From: Mesostigma viride | Lineage: Eukaryota > Streptophyta > Mesostigmatophyceae > Mesostigmatales > Mesostigmataceae | Length of the DNA: 27,500 bases | Reading direction: 5' to 3' | Assembly: GCA_009746045.1 (NCBI GenBank) | Contig: RPFO01000084.1 | Coordinates: forward strand, 559,848 to 587,347 | Shown here: positions 1 through 9,460 of the stretch, in pieces | How positions within the stretch are numbered: position 1 is the stretch's first letter | Layout: every line of letters starts with the position of its first letter | Made by a program: the position numbers and the translations under genes | The notes under the pieces: generated by a model | What the model was told of the DNA's origin: nothing | What the model saw: only the letters and a program-made list of their open reading frames with translations | Database searches by the model: none

Positions 1-1346
1 CGTTCGTTCGTTCGTTCGTTCGTTCGTTCGTTCGTTCGTTCGTTCGTTCGTTCGTTCGTTCGTTCGTTCGTTCGTTCGTTCGTTCGTTCGTTCGTTCGTT
101 CGTTCGTTCGTTCGTTCGTTCGTTCGTTCGTTCGTTCGTTCGTTCGTTCGTTCGTTCGTTCGTTCGTTCGTTCGTTCGTTCGTTCGTTCGTTCGTTCGTT
201 CGTTCGTTCGTTCGTTCGTTCGTTCGTTCGTTCGTTCGTTCGTTCGTTCGTTCGTTCGTTCGTTCGTTCGTTCGTTCGTTCGTTCGTTCGTTCGTTCGTT
301 CGTTCGTTCGTTCGTTCGTTCGTTCGTTCGTTCGTTCGTTCGTTCGTTCGTTCGTTCGTTCGTTCGTTCGTTCGTTCGTTCGTTCGTTCGTTCGTTCGTT
401 CGTTCGTTCGTTCGTTCGTTCGTTCGTTCGTTCGTTCGTTCGTTCGTTCGTTCGTTCGTTCGTTCGTTCGTTCGTTCGTTCGTTCGTTCGTTCGTTCGTT
501 CGTTCGTTCGTTCGTTCGTTCGTTCGTTCGTTCGTTCGTTCGTTCGTTCGTTCGTTCGTTCGTTCGTTCGTTCGTTCGTTCGTTCGTTCGTTCGTTCGTT
601 CGTTCGTTCGTTCGTTCGTTCGTTCGTTCGTTCGTTCGTTCGTTCGTTCGTTCGTTCGTTCGTTCGTTCGTTCGTTCGTTCGTTCGTTCGTTCGTTCGTT
701 CGTTCGTTCGTTCGTTCGTTCGTTCGTTCGTTCGTTCGTTCGTTCGTTCGTTCGTTCGTTCGTTCGTTCGTTCGTTCGTTCGTTCGTTCGTTCGTTCGTT
801 CGTTCGTTCGTTCGTTCGTTCGTTCGTTCGTTCGTTCGTTCGTTCGTTCGTTCGTTCGTTCGTTCGTTCGTTCGTTCGTTCGTTCGTTCGTTCGTTCGTT
901 CGTTCGTTCGTTCGTTCGTTCGTTCGTTCGTTCGTTCGTTCGTTCGTTCGTTCGTTCGTTCGTTCGTTCGTTCGTTCGTTCGTTCGTTCGTTCGTTCGTT
1001 CGTTCGTTCGTTCGTTCGTTCGTTCGTTCGTTCGTTCGTTCGTTCGTTCGTTCGTTCGTTCGTTCGTTCGTTCGTTCGTTCGTTCGTTCGTTCGTTCGTT
1101 CGTTCGTTCGTTCGTTCGTTCGTTCGTTCGTTCGTTCGTTCGTTCGTTCGTTCGTTCGTTCGTTCGTTCGTTCGTTCGTTCGTTCGTTCGTTCGTTCGTT
1201 CGTTCGTTCGTTCGTTCGTTCGTTCCGGTTCGTTCGTTCGTTCGTTCGTTCGTTCGTTCATTCATTCATTCAGTTCGTTCGTTCGTTCGACGTCCGTCCG
1301 TCCTCCGTCCGTCCGTTCGTTCGTTCATTCATTCATGCATTCATTT
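1..1346. repeat. (CGTT)n tetranucleotide microsatellite array
   Basis: Positions 1-1224 are an uninterrupted run of 306 CGTT units. The right edge (1225-1346) decays into CATT, CCGT and CGTCC variants. The array runs off the left end of the window, so its true length is unknown. No coding function is supported. Confidence 0.98.
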
Positions 1347-2887
1347 AACAGCATATTCGCGACACTCCCGCAGATCATATCGCCCGAGAGGGGGGGGGTC
1401 AAGCACCCCTTCCTCCCGCCCCCAAGCCACGGGAACTGACCCCCCAGGGTTAGGGGGTCAGACCCCCCCCCCCCGTGATCCCCCCGGTGGTGGCAACGCC
1501 TGAGGGCTTGCGCCCCCCGGCCCCCCCCCCCGCCCCGATGGCAACCAAGGTTCGCACATGGTAATGCGGCCTATATATTTTATGTACATCTTGCGAAAAA
1601 CCTCGGCAGCAAAGTGAGGACGGGAAAAAATGGGCGGGAAAAAATGGGCGGCACTGAAGGTAGTGGGGCGCCGAGGGGGGGGGCGGAGGGGGCCGGGGGG
1701 GGGGGGGCGGGGGGGTCGGAACCCACCCACCCCCCACCCCACTCATAAATCGTCGGGGGTGGGGTTTCGGACCCCCCTCCCGCCCCCCCCCCAGGCCAAT
1801 GAGACCCCGGCCCCCGGGGTCGGGGCGATATCTCCGGGGAGGTCGCAAAAAGTCTGTTAATTAAGGGTCTTTAATCCACATTTGAATTAGCCCGCTCGAG
1901 ACTCAAGGGCGGATTCAATGGTCCCGAAACAAATATGAGGCCTAGCTCCAGCCTAGTTCCGGCGCACGAATCAGTTGGGAATAATTACAGAACTGGTCGC
2001 TTCCACACTGGCTCCTCAGGGTCCGTACCGGGCCACCGAGAATATATCATGCCGGATCTTCGGGTTCACTCTGAACAACCCGAACTCGCGTCCGTACGAC
2101 CTGTTACTTGTCATTCCCGGTACCGCATCGTTCGGATCCGGTTAGGTGGCCTTTGCCTGACCAGTTCGACCTCTCCGAACCCCCGAACTGCACGTACTAC
2201 CCCCCCCCCTTTAATAAGAATGGGGTCCGACCGACCTAGGGCTGCGATCTTGAACCAAAAATCAAATCCAGGGTTGACAATCTTAAACATGATGAGTAGG
2301 CACAAAACTCTCCTCGCGTACCACTGACCGCCACTTAGCAGCCTTTGGTGCCTACTTTACGATCTTTTGCCGGCCCTGCGATCTTAAACAAAAAAATTCA
2401 AAAGCCAGGGTCTCAAAATCTTAAACCTGGGAATTTTAAATGTCAAGGGGGGGGTGTACCTGCACCAGAGTTTCGGCAGTGCATGTAGTGCAGGTCAGTT
2501 TCAGGCACTTTTCAGTCGAAACTTGGTAGTTCCAGTTATCCTGAACACTGAATATTTGGAAAGGTCCGGGGTACCCGCCGAGGAGTTAGCCGGAAACCAC
2601 CGGCCACCTGCACTCGACATGTGGAAAGGCCCTAAGGGCCGGACAGGACATGAGCGAATTTTATCGCGCCTAAAAATTTGCACGCCGCGCCCGTTCGTAC
2701 CGTGAAAAGGGGTTCAAGGTGCGCGCACCCCGTGCGGCAGTCATGGCCATGGCGACTGCGGTTAGGTAAAACTACCATTATAGGGCGAGAGAAATGCAGA
2801 AATTTTACTCGATGAGCTTATATGAAGTTGGCTTGTCCCGGAAATTACCGGCGAGCGATGAGGCGGGACACGACGAGTCCGATCAAG
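1347..2887. other. GC-rich non-coding stretch with small repeats
   Basis: No convincing gene is seen. The stretch holds homopolymer G and C runs (about 1391-1840) and a 9-bp-arm hairpin with arms 1436-1444 and 1453-1461. There is a doubled GGGAAAAAATGGGC unit near 1621-1651. An imperfect ~47-bp direct repeat (2243-2288 and 2377-2426) has each copy beginning TGCGATCTT and ending AATCTTAAAC. Open frames here are short, Pro/Gly-rich, and look like composition effects. The repeated 47-bp block may be a remnant of an unidentified element. Confidence 0.5.
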
Positions 2888-3023
2888 TTTTTTTTTTTTT
2901 TTTTCGGGGAAATGGGTATATTTTATTAGCCAATTATGGACCAAAGAGGTGAGAGGGGAAATGAGTATCAGCGAATCCTAATGAAGGTGGGCACGCACAC
3001 GTGTGGCGGTGACAGGTGAAAGG

Positions 3024-4118
3024 CTAATAGGGCGCGTTATTAGACCAGGGAAGCCATTGGACCTGAGTGATGTCGCCATGAGGCATACTGGTGAATACCT
3101 GATTACGGCCCAGTAGATCATGAAAAAGCTGGAGCGGGCTGGGCTTGTCGTTATTGGGCCCTGGGTCCCACACCCTGTGTTGTTCCTGAGCTAACAGCCA
3201 GTAGCGGCGCATAGCCGCATTCCATAGGTATATAAAGCGCCGGACTACGCCGCCGCGGGTATACTCCTCGCGGACCTTAAAGACTGTCTCGTTGCGTATG
3301 GTCCAGATCGCGTATAGCATAGTAGTGCGTAGCCATATCCATTCTGCTTGGGAAACTGAAAGCTCGGACCCAGGTGTGCCAGCAATACCGAAAATGATGG
3401 TACGCACGCTGATTGGGAGAGTGGGTGGCGATGCCGTCCATGCGGCCCAGATGTTAATGAGCCACGTCCAAACCCCAGGGAGATTACAGTAAAGAAACCT
3501 GTGCTCAATGGTTTCACTAGGGTGCGTGCACAGGCATGATGCATCATGACCAAAACGCTCGTGGAGCATGGCGCAGACCCCTATCGCCCTATGCATCAAA
3601 AGGTGTTGTACATCAGTGGCCCTGCGGTCCACGAGAGGGTGGTCTACCGCCAGGGTAATCATCTTAACCCAAGTGTAGCCCGGCCAATGTATTCCCCAGC
3701 GGGCTCGGCCCGGGTGGGGCTGATGGTACATATGCAACAAGATATCATAACCCCAATCTGCGGTGTACTCAAAGATACATTTGCTGGTTCTGATGTCCCC
3801 CTTGGTTAAGACCCATCCAAATTCAACCGGGTCCAGATGTAGTAGATCGAGCCGTGTGTTGCCCACGTGTAGCCATGTAATGCTCTCAACCGGGGATAAT
3901 GGGTCCGGCTGGATCATGCAGGATCTTGGCACAGACCATGGGACTACGCGTATGCGGTGACACTGGGAAGCTGGCGTGTACGCATATAAGGTGGATAGTT
4001 GATACAGACACCCATTGTGGCCAGAAATAGCGTCCAGCAGTTGTAGTTGGAGCCCCTCAGGTGGCAGAACCGTCACGACTAAACCCTTGCACGCAGGCGT
4101 GACTCCGTCGGCGTAGAA
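3024..4118 (-). pseudogene. LINE-A ORF2, C-terminal part with zinc knuckle (zf-RVT-like)
   Basis: This is the remainder of LINE-A ORF2, in the same strand and register as the reverse transcriptase once the 4119-4838 block is removed. The first codons (4118 down) read FYAD, the same four residues at which the upstream part breaks. A Cys-x-Cys, His, Cys cluster (CLCTHPSETIEHRFLYC) followed by WTW lies near 3470-3550. It matches the zinc-binding domain found at the C-terminus of many LINE reverse transcriptases. The frame ends at a TAG at 3024-3026. As it stands this piece has no start of its own. Confidence 0.8.
4107..4118. repeat. Target-site duplication of the ORF1-only insert, tail side
   Basis: GTCGGCGTAGAA here is identical to 4827-4838 on the other side of the insert. 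In the LINE-A frame both copies encode FYAD. Confidence 0.85.
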
Positions 4119-4826
4119 TTAATTAATTAATTAAACTCGTGCTCCCGTTGGGGAGTCACGGAGCACCGAAGTGCTTTTAATCCCTGTGTGTGCACTACAG
4201 GAGAAAGGGCAGAGACCCCCAGTCTCCTTCATGCCAAAGGCATGCCACAGCTGCAATCGGGCGCGGCTAGCTAAAAGGACAGGCTAACGATCCGGCAAAC
4301 TGTGGGTGCAATAAGACCCATGTGAGCATATCATAGCAAGGAGCGTGGGCAAGTAATCTGAACATAGCCAGGGCGTAGCATGGCTGTACTAGGACTAGGC
4401 TATGGCTGGTTGTGTACCGTGCGTTGGCGGCACGTGACTAGGTGTGTTGGCACAGCTAGGCAACATTCTAGGCATGGCTGCCTTAGCGGCAGTGACGCCA
4501 ATGGTTACAAGCTAGGGCTATTGCTATTCTAGCCCGCTGGGGGCGTCCACATCTTGTGGTTGATCATCAGGTCCCCGCCCTCCCAGTACACCTTGGGCTT
4601 CTGGGGGTCCTGCTTATGGCGGAGGTATTCCGGCCACAGGTCGCGTCGCTGCTGTTGCTGAGCGGGGGTGAGGTCGTCATCCAGCGTCCAGGTGAGGTCG
4701 TGCAACCGCTTGCGACGAGAGAGGAACCGCTGCTTATCCTCAGGGGAGGAGAAGGTGAGTAGGACTGGTGGGGGGAGCCGCCTTGTCCCGTGAGTGGGGC
4801 GTAGAAGCTAACCCAGTCAGAAGCTT
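4119..4826 (-). mobile_element. ORF1-only (HAL1-like) retroposon inserted in LINE-A ORF2
   Basis: This ~708-bp insertion is flanked by a perfect 12-bp target-site duplication GTCGGCGTAGAA (4107-4118 and 4827-4838). Read on the minus strand it carries the end of an ORF1 (4529-4797), about 330 bp of untranslated sequence, a stem-loop (arms 4139-4145 and 4160-4166) and a TTAA microsatellite tail (4119-4134). No reverse-transcriptase sequence lies between ORF1 and the tail, so the element could only have moved with enzymes supplied in trans. At its 5' edge a 21-bp piece of the target (4798-4818 and 4830-4850) is copied again, which looks like template switching at the end of reverse transcription. 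Confidence 0.75.
4529..4797 (-). pseudogene. LINE ORF1 C-terminal fragment
   Basis: The minus-strand frame ends at a TAG at 4529-4531. It contains VLLTFSSPEDKQRFLSRRKRL, LDDDLTPAQQQQRRDLWPEY and KVYWEGGDLMINHKMWTPP. This order (nucleic-acid-binding strand, basic helix, DLTPAQ..R helix, short beta hairpin with an INHK turn) resembles the C-terminal part of L1-type ORF1 RNA-binding proteins. The 5' part is missing. The assignment is by motif memory and was not checked by search; the frame is uninterrupted over about 88 codons. Confidence 0.6.
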
Positions 4827-4838
4827 GTCGGCGTAGAA
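4827..4838. repeat. Target-site duplication of the ORF1-only insert, 5' side
   Basis: GTCGGCGTAGAA matches 4107-4118. It lies inside the second of two copies of a 21-bp target segment (4830-4850; other copy 4798-4818). Confidence 0.85.
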
Positions 4839-6731
4839 GCTAACCCAGTCGCCGGTTATAATTGGCTTGCGTGGGGCAGTCATCAATGCATGCCACGCCG
4901 CTGGTATCGCACTTATTATAAGAGTTTGCCACGCTTGCAGGGAGGGCATGTGGGAGACCCAAGTGCTGACCTCGTCGTAGCTGAGCCGTCGGTACGCAGC
5001 GCCGTGCCCCAGGTAGAGGTCCAGCACCCTGACAATCGGCGGTGACGCGCGCAGAAAGCCATCATACGGGTTGTGTCCGTGGAGAGTGCCCAGGGGCTTG
5101 TTAGTAGCGTCTGTGATTAAGTCATTAAAAAAGAGTGGCTGCCGTGCCACCTCCTCTCTAGTAGTAGGAAAGACTAGGCGACCCGGCTTGAGCTTATTGT
5201 AACCTGTCCATATGCGCTGCCAATACCATGGGAGTCCTTTGTACGAAATAAGGGTGCTGCCCAGTATGCCCGCCCCCAGTTGCCACGAGGTGCCACTAGC
5301 ATGGGTGGAAAGAGAGGCTAGCGTTTCACGTGCAAGCATGCAGCCAGGGTGTGTGTTAACGCCCATAAAAACGGATATCACTTGTTTAGCATACAGCGAC
5401 CACAGACGCCATTGTATGTTGTGGAGCCCGAGGCCCCCGTGCACCCATGACATGAAGGACATCTCTCTGTTGATCCATCCGTGGACCGTGTGGGAGATTA
5501 AGCCTTTCTGTTTCCAGACAAAATTGCTGCCAAGGCGTTGGATGAGCTGTGTGGTGGCATCATTGGGTGGGTGTGCTTGGCAATAATACAAGACCTTAGA
5601 GAACAACAGTTGGTTGACGATCAGGGTTCGCCCTCGTAGGCTCATGCGGTGGACGGCCCCCCAGCGCCCTGCGGTAAGGAGAACGCCTGCAAGCTTGCCC
5701 ACGTGGTTGGTTTCATCATACATGAAAGAACGTTGTTCAGCCAAGCGTCCCTCGGGTGTGCAGCCGATGGGACAATTGTGCAAAAGGTGGTGATCCCCCG
5801 GCTTGACCCAGGTCACAGCCAGGTTGGGGAGGGCGTAGCGTAGGGTGTTGGTTTTGCCGATATGCAGTCCCGTGGACTTGAGCACATTGCATCGTTGTTG
5901 TGTGGCAACAGAATAGGTAGTGATATTATCCATGACAGCATGCACTTCAGGCAGAGAGATACAAACATTTGTTGTGTCATCCACATAAGCCGTTTGGAAT
6001 ATACCTTTACCGTTACCTGTCGGGAAGCCCCGAATGCGAGGATCGTTCTGGTGTAGCCAGTAGAGTCCTGCGTGGGCCAAGAGAAATAGAATAGGGGACA
6101 TGCAATCTCCTTGTGGTAGCGATCGTGAGCTAGCGCCGGTCGCTGACTTGTGTCCGTCTATTAGTAAATACCAAGCCAGGGATTTGATCATACCCATAAT
6201 GACGGTCATGAGTTGTGGGCCAAATCCTAGTGCGGTTAGAATGTGTTCTAGGTATTCCCAGCACATACGGTCAAAGGCTTTTTCAAAATCCCAAAACAAT
6301 ATGAAACCCTCTATATCGTCGCGCCAGGCTTTTTCCACCATGTCCATGATGAGGGTAATGCTGTCGTTGATGTGGAGATTGGCCCTAAAGCCCACTTGCT
6401 CCGGACCAATGAGGAAGTCTAGGACGGTGTATAAGCGTCGTTGGATTATTTTACTGATGATTTTGTACGCTACCGTAAGGAGACGGATTGGGCGGTAGTT
6501 TTTCCATAGAGTCTTGTCTCCTTTTTTGTACAGTAAGATAAGCGCAGATTCAGCCCATCTGCCGCTCACCTTACCGTGCCGCCAAATTTCAAGAATACAT
6601 TCGTAGAAATCTATGTGTAGTCCGTAAAAAAAGTTTTTTTAATTCACTGAGTGAGTGAAGGGCGCGCATAAGCTTGCACATTGCCCGCCTTCGATCACCG
6701 GTCGGCCACTGCCTCGAACAGGGTTCCCTCC
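4827..6731 (-). pseudogene. LINE-A ORF2, N-terminal part: reverse transcriptase
   Basis: This encodes the reverse transcriptase that copies the element RNA at a nicked target. In order, the frame shows WRHGKVSGRW and YKKGD leading to NYRPIRLL (fingers), GPEQVGFR (motif 2a) and WDFEKAFD (motif A with the first catalytic Asp). These are followed by LPQGD (motif B, about 6100-6117), AYVDD (motif C, 5976-5987; YADD is more usual) and a GGLGLHN motif in the post-RT region. The frame is open upstream of the GTG near 6569 as far as about 6731, so the true start is lost. It ends by running into the inserted element at FYAD, after which about 28 foreign residues and a stop follow. It is classed as a pseudogene because the protein is interrupted; the RT motifs themselves look intact, suggesting a young copy. 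Confidence 0.88.
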
Positions 6732-6814
6732 CCCGGCATCATTAAAAATTAAATTAAATTAAATTATAACATGCCTCTGTTGGGAGGTCATGTAGCACAG
6801 CCCGGCATCATTAA
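6732..6814 (-). mobile_element. 55-bp LINE 3'-end stub with 14-bp target-site duplication
   Basis: CCCGGCATCATTAA occurs at 6732-6745 and again at 6801-6814. Between the copies lies only an AAATT-type tail (about 6746-6765) and a short stem-loop segment (6770-6792) followed by TAGCACAG. The layout is a severely 5'-truncated retroposon on the minus strand. Its stem-loop is alignable with that of the 4119-4826 insert. Confidence 0.7.
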
Positions 6815-6834
6815 TTAATTAATTTATTAATAGA

Positions 6835-6853
6835 CACGTGACTGCGTCACGTG
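6835..6853. other. Perfect 8-bp-arm hairpin at LINE-B 3' end
   Basis: CACGTGAC, loop TGC, GTCACGTG. The identical hairpin is at 7919-7937 in the stub copy. Its position a few bases before the terminal repeat tail fits the stem-loop that some LINE reverse transcriptases recognise. Confidence 0.75.
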
Positions 6854-7015
6854 AGCATAAGTCCTCAGTGGGAGGGGAACATGGGATGGAATGGATGGTA
6901 TAAGCTATCTAGGTCCTAGTTACAGGGGTGTGGGCACCGCGGCTCGAATCGCTATGAATGCCATACTTGGTCACAAGCGGAGCCCCCACAGGCTTGGGGG
7001 TGGTCTCCTTCATCA

Positions 7016-7651
7016 CTACTTGCCATCTATCCTTGCGCACCATCTGCCTCCATATACAGACAAACCAGGAGGCTGCCCGGGGGTGACCCCTTCACGTTTA
7101 GTGTAGCACATGTCCATGCCGAGTCTATCACGAAAAGTCCACGGGTGGCGGCCCTGCCGCGCGCGGCCGGGGGCACGCCAGGTGAGGACATATCGCCCAG
7201 GCTGGGCGGGCTTGGTGCCAGCTAGTCTATCTGATGTATCTACCTGATCTGTGCGGGCCAGGTGCCCGGCTAGGCCCAGGCGCCTGTGCCTAATAATGTC
7301 GGAAACATGGGGCAAATCAGCGTACAAATCCTCATTACTAATGTGCAAACCAAAGGGGATGTTAAGGGCCTTGCGCAGCATCTTGGTGACGGCGCTGTCG
7401 AGTCGTTGCTCCAGCTCCTGCGTCAGTGTCCACGTCTCGGCGCCGTAGGTCAGGATCGTCAGAATTACGACCTTGAAGAGGTCACGCTTGACGATCCGGG
7501 GTAGGGCGGGGTTGCTCCACCAGCGGCGGTGGTCATGGAGGTGCGCCCACGCCATGCCGATCCGTGTCGTCATGTCGTCCTCGCAGTCGGGAAGCCAACT
7601 GCCGAGCAGCGTGAAGCGGCCTGCATGAAGGAGGGTAGTTGACCTCGGCAT
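7016..7651 (-). pseudogene. LINE-B ORF2 C-terminal fragment
   Basis: This continues the motif C fragment in a shifted frame. Recognisable stretches are VKRDLFKVVILTILTYGAETW, a motif that follows the RT domain in several LINE clades, and DIIRHRRLGLAGHLART. No zinc knuckle is evident, so this family differs from LINE-A. The frame is open to about 7016. Confidence 0.65.
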
Positions 7652-7885
7652 CGTCTAAGAGGCGGAGTGTGGGTGGGGGCCCTGCCATGCCGAGGGCCAG
7701 GGCCTCCGTTTTGGGGCTGATTTCTAGACCAACCACCCGAGCCTCGAGCGCCAGGCAGTCCAGCCAAAGTTGGGCAGACGTCGGCTTCTCGATGAGCGTG
7801 ATGTCGTCGGCATAAATGAGGTCAGCTAGTAAATTAAAGCCGGCATCATGCCCAACCATAACAGTGCTCATGACAGCCGCCGACG
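7533..7885 (-). pseudogene. LINE-B reverse transcriptase fragment (motif C region)
   Basis: The open frame contains LIYADDITLI and GLEISPKTEAL (motifs C and D of the RT palm). An in-frame TGA lies just upstream of the preserved part, and the frame leaves the true coding register near 7640. From there the coding sequence continues in the frame of the downstream fragment. Confidence 0.7.
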
Positions 7886-7979
7886 TGGCTCACACCCATT
7901 AATTAATTAATTAATAGACACGTGACTGCGTCACGTGAGCATAAGTCCTCAGTGGGAGGGGAAAATGGCTCACACCCAT
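7886..7979 (-). mobile_element. 66-bp LINE-B 3'-end stub with 14-bp target-site duplication
   Basis: TGGCTCACACCCAT is present at 7886-7899 and 7966-7979. The 66 bases between (7900-7965) consist of a TTAA tail, the hairpin 7919-7937 (CACGTGAC, loop TGC, GTCACGTG) and the segment ending GTGGGAGGGGAAAA. Fifty-two bases (7913-7964) are identical to the 3' end of LINE-B (6828-6879). This is a LINE-B copy truncated to its last 66 bases. Confidence 0.8.
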
Positions 7980-8247
7980 GTGTATGCCTATGATGGGACT
8001 CAGACCACATGACGCATTAGCTTTAGAGTATTTAGTCGTGCTTTGCACAGGCAGAGAGTTACTCTCTGCTGAGATGTCATGCCATAGTTCTTGCCTAGCC
8101 ACAATCATCTTCCACCCCATGTCCGCACCTTAGCTGCTGGAATACATGGAGGTGCAGGTGCACCTGTGCACCCAGAGTAGGTGGCTGTTTACATCCCCCA
8201 CCTGCGCTATACCATCCACGTCGTGGCTCGTGGATGGTAGTTAGTAG
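7980..8247. other. Unassigned spacer
   Basis: No supported gene. A short open frame on the minus strand (about 7911-8120) runs across the LINE-B stub and is probably chance. Confidence 0.4.
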
Positions 8248-8504
8248 GTGGATGGATGGATGGATGGATGGATGGATGGATGGATGGATGGATGGATGGA
8301 TGGATGGATGGATGGATGGATGGATGGATGGATGGATGGATGGATGGATGGATGGATGGATGGGTGGGTGGGTGGGTGGGTGGGTGGGTGGGTGGGTGGG
8401 TGGGTGGGTGGGTGGGTGGGTGGGTGGGTGGGTGGGTGGGTGGGTGGGTGGGTGGGTGGGTGGGTGGGTGGGTGGGTGGGTGGGTGGGTGGATGGATGGA
8501 TGGT
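8248..8504. repeat. Compound (GGAT)n-(GGGT)n-(GGAT)n microsatellite
   Basis: About 28 GGAT units (8248-8361) pass abruptly into about 32 GGGT units (8362-8489) and end with GGAT again. A single-base change spread through the array explains the two blocks. Open frames over it in all registers ([16 protein letters not shown] repeats) are artefacts of a stop-free repeat. Confidence 0.97.
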
Positions 8505-9460
8505 ACACACAATCCTACCGGTCTATTCGAAGTAGATGGGCCGGACCCTAGCGGTTTTGCCTGGCGTGCTTCCCATGGGAGCAAATACGCTTCTTCCCCA
8601 CCGCATGCCGGTGGCTTGTTGTCTTCTACTACCCGGGCCCGCTTGGCCTTGTCCTGCATCTTTTTCCAAATCACGGAAAGGCCTAGGCCCCCCATATCCT
8701 ATACCAGTTGCTCTTTGAATTAAATCTGGGTGCCCTACACCCAGTGGCCTTCAATGCACTATGCTTATCCGATGATCTACATAGCCCCTCGTGTCACTCA
8801 GCCATGTCATACAAGTATTGGGAGACGGTTGCTAGCCCATGCATCAGAATGGTAGAAAGCCGTGGGTGTGCACTAGTGCGGTGTAGTGGGCAGGATATCC
8901 TCAAGGTGATGCCACACTCATGCATGAAGCCAGAAGCGCCTGGGGCATCGTGAGTATACTACTATATTATAGATTTGTAGTACTACTTTTCTGAACTACC
9001 CCTTCCATTAACCTTCCTGGATAAGAGCTGTGACAATGTACAGTTCCCTCTGGGCAATCAGAAAGCGGCGATGAGCACGCGCCACAGCCCCCCTTCCTTG
9101 ACCAGTGTGATGGGCAGCCGTGCCAGCCCACGCGCGTCTGCATCCGGCCCGTTGACCTTCTGCACCCATCAAAACCAATAAAGACAGCGGCGACACAAGT
9201 GCAAAGGGCGAACACAATGAGCACACAACCAAACAATAGCCCCAACTCCTTGTAAGTGAAGAAGCTTAATGACATCAGATTGCATTTTTTTAAATGTAAT
9301 TCAACCCAACTAAATGCCAGTGGTGAGCTCTCCAGGATATTCCGGGCACTCACATTATCGCTATGTTGAAACTCTATCGAAAATCCAAGGCCAAAGAAAA
9401 AATTTAGCTTGCACTTAGCAGCGCACCTCTTACAAAAGGGCTGTAAAATCTGCAATGCCG
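8505..9460. other. Non-coding 3' flank with an unassigned minus-strand open frame
   Basis: The main feature is a minus-strand open frame ending at 8967. From a possible acceptor (AG at 9451-9450) it could begin at 9449 and would encode about 160 residues, with one strongly hydrophobic segment (LGLLFGCVLIVFALCTCVAA, near 9170-9245). It is in phase with the end of the last kinase exon if that exon is spliced at 9950. A stop codon and AATAAA right after that exon argue against its use. The rest (8505-8960) shows no supported gene. Confidence 0.35.

Larger units (their letters stand above)
2888..6731 (-). mobile_element. LINE-A: L1/Tx1-like non-LTR retrotransposon, 5'-truncated, disrupted by an insertion
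   Basis: On the minus strand this element has an ORF2 reverse-transcriptase frame (from about 6731 down), a zinc-knuckle C-terminal part and a stop at 3024-3026. A ~100-base 3' UTR follows, then AATAAA (2922-2927) and a 17-base poly(A) tail (2888-2904). The frame is intact except for a retroposon at 4119-4826. Removing that insert and one copy of its 12-bp target duplication gives one continuous frame. No apurinic endonuclease domain or ORF1 is seen upstream, so the copy is 5'-truncated where it meets the stub insertions at 6732. I found no target-site duplication for LINE-A itself. The L1/Tx1 assignment rests on the pattern of RT motifs and the GGLGL motif after the RT. Confidence 0.85.
6814..7885 (-). 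mobile_element. LINE-B: degraded second non-LTR retrotransposon fragment
   Basis: This is a minus-strand fragment of a second LINE family. At its 5' side (7885 down) it shows LADLIYADDITLI, reverse-transcriptase motif C, with YADD at 7803-7814. It continues through the thumb and a C-terminal part with ILTYGAETWTLT and RRLGLAGHLARTD, a signature of several LINE clades. The reading frame shifts near 7640, so it cannot make one protein. The 3' end (6814-6879) is a TTAA tail plus an 8-bp-arm hairpin. The last 52 bases are identical to the separate stub at 7900-7965. The RT domain upstream of motif C is missing. Confidence 0.75.

Noticed and set aside
1935-2327. Plus-strand 130-codon frame
   Set aside because: No recognisable motif, composition like its surroundings, and it runs into a 47-bp repeat found again at 2377.
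5212-6498. Plus-strand open frames opposite the LINE-A reverse transcriptase
   Set aside because: Shadows of the real minus-strand RT frame, without recognisable motifs.
8541-8700. Minus-strand frame with [20 protein letters not shown] as a LINE fragment
   Set aside because: GGLGL alone is too short to assign. The upstream frame is closed by a stop and no RT motif is near.
8207-8723. Open frames with THPP, SIHP, WMDG and WVGG repeats
   Set aside because: Translations of GGAT/GGGT microsatellites. The same frames recur at 17575-18109 and 24675-25323 wherever GGGT arrays occur.
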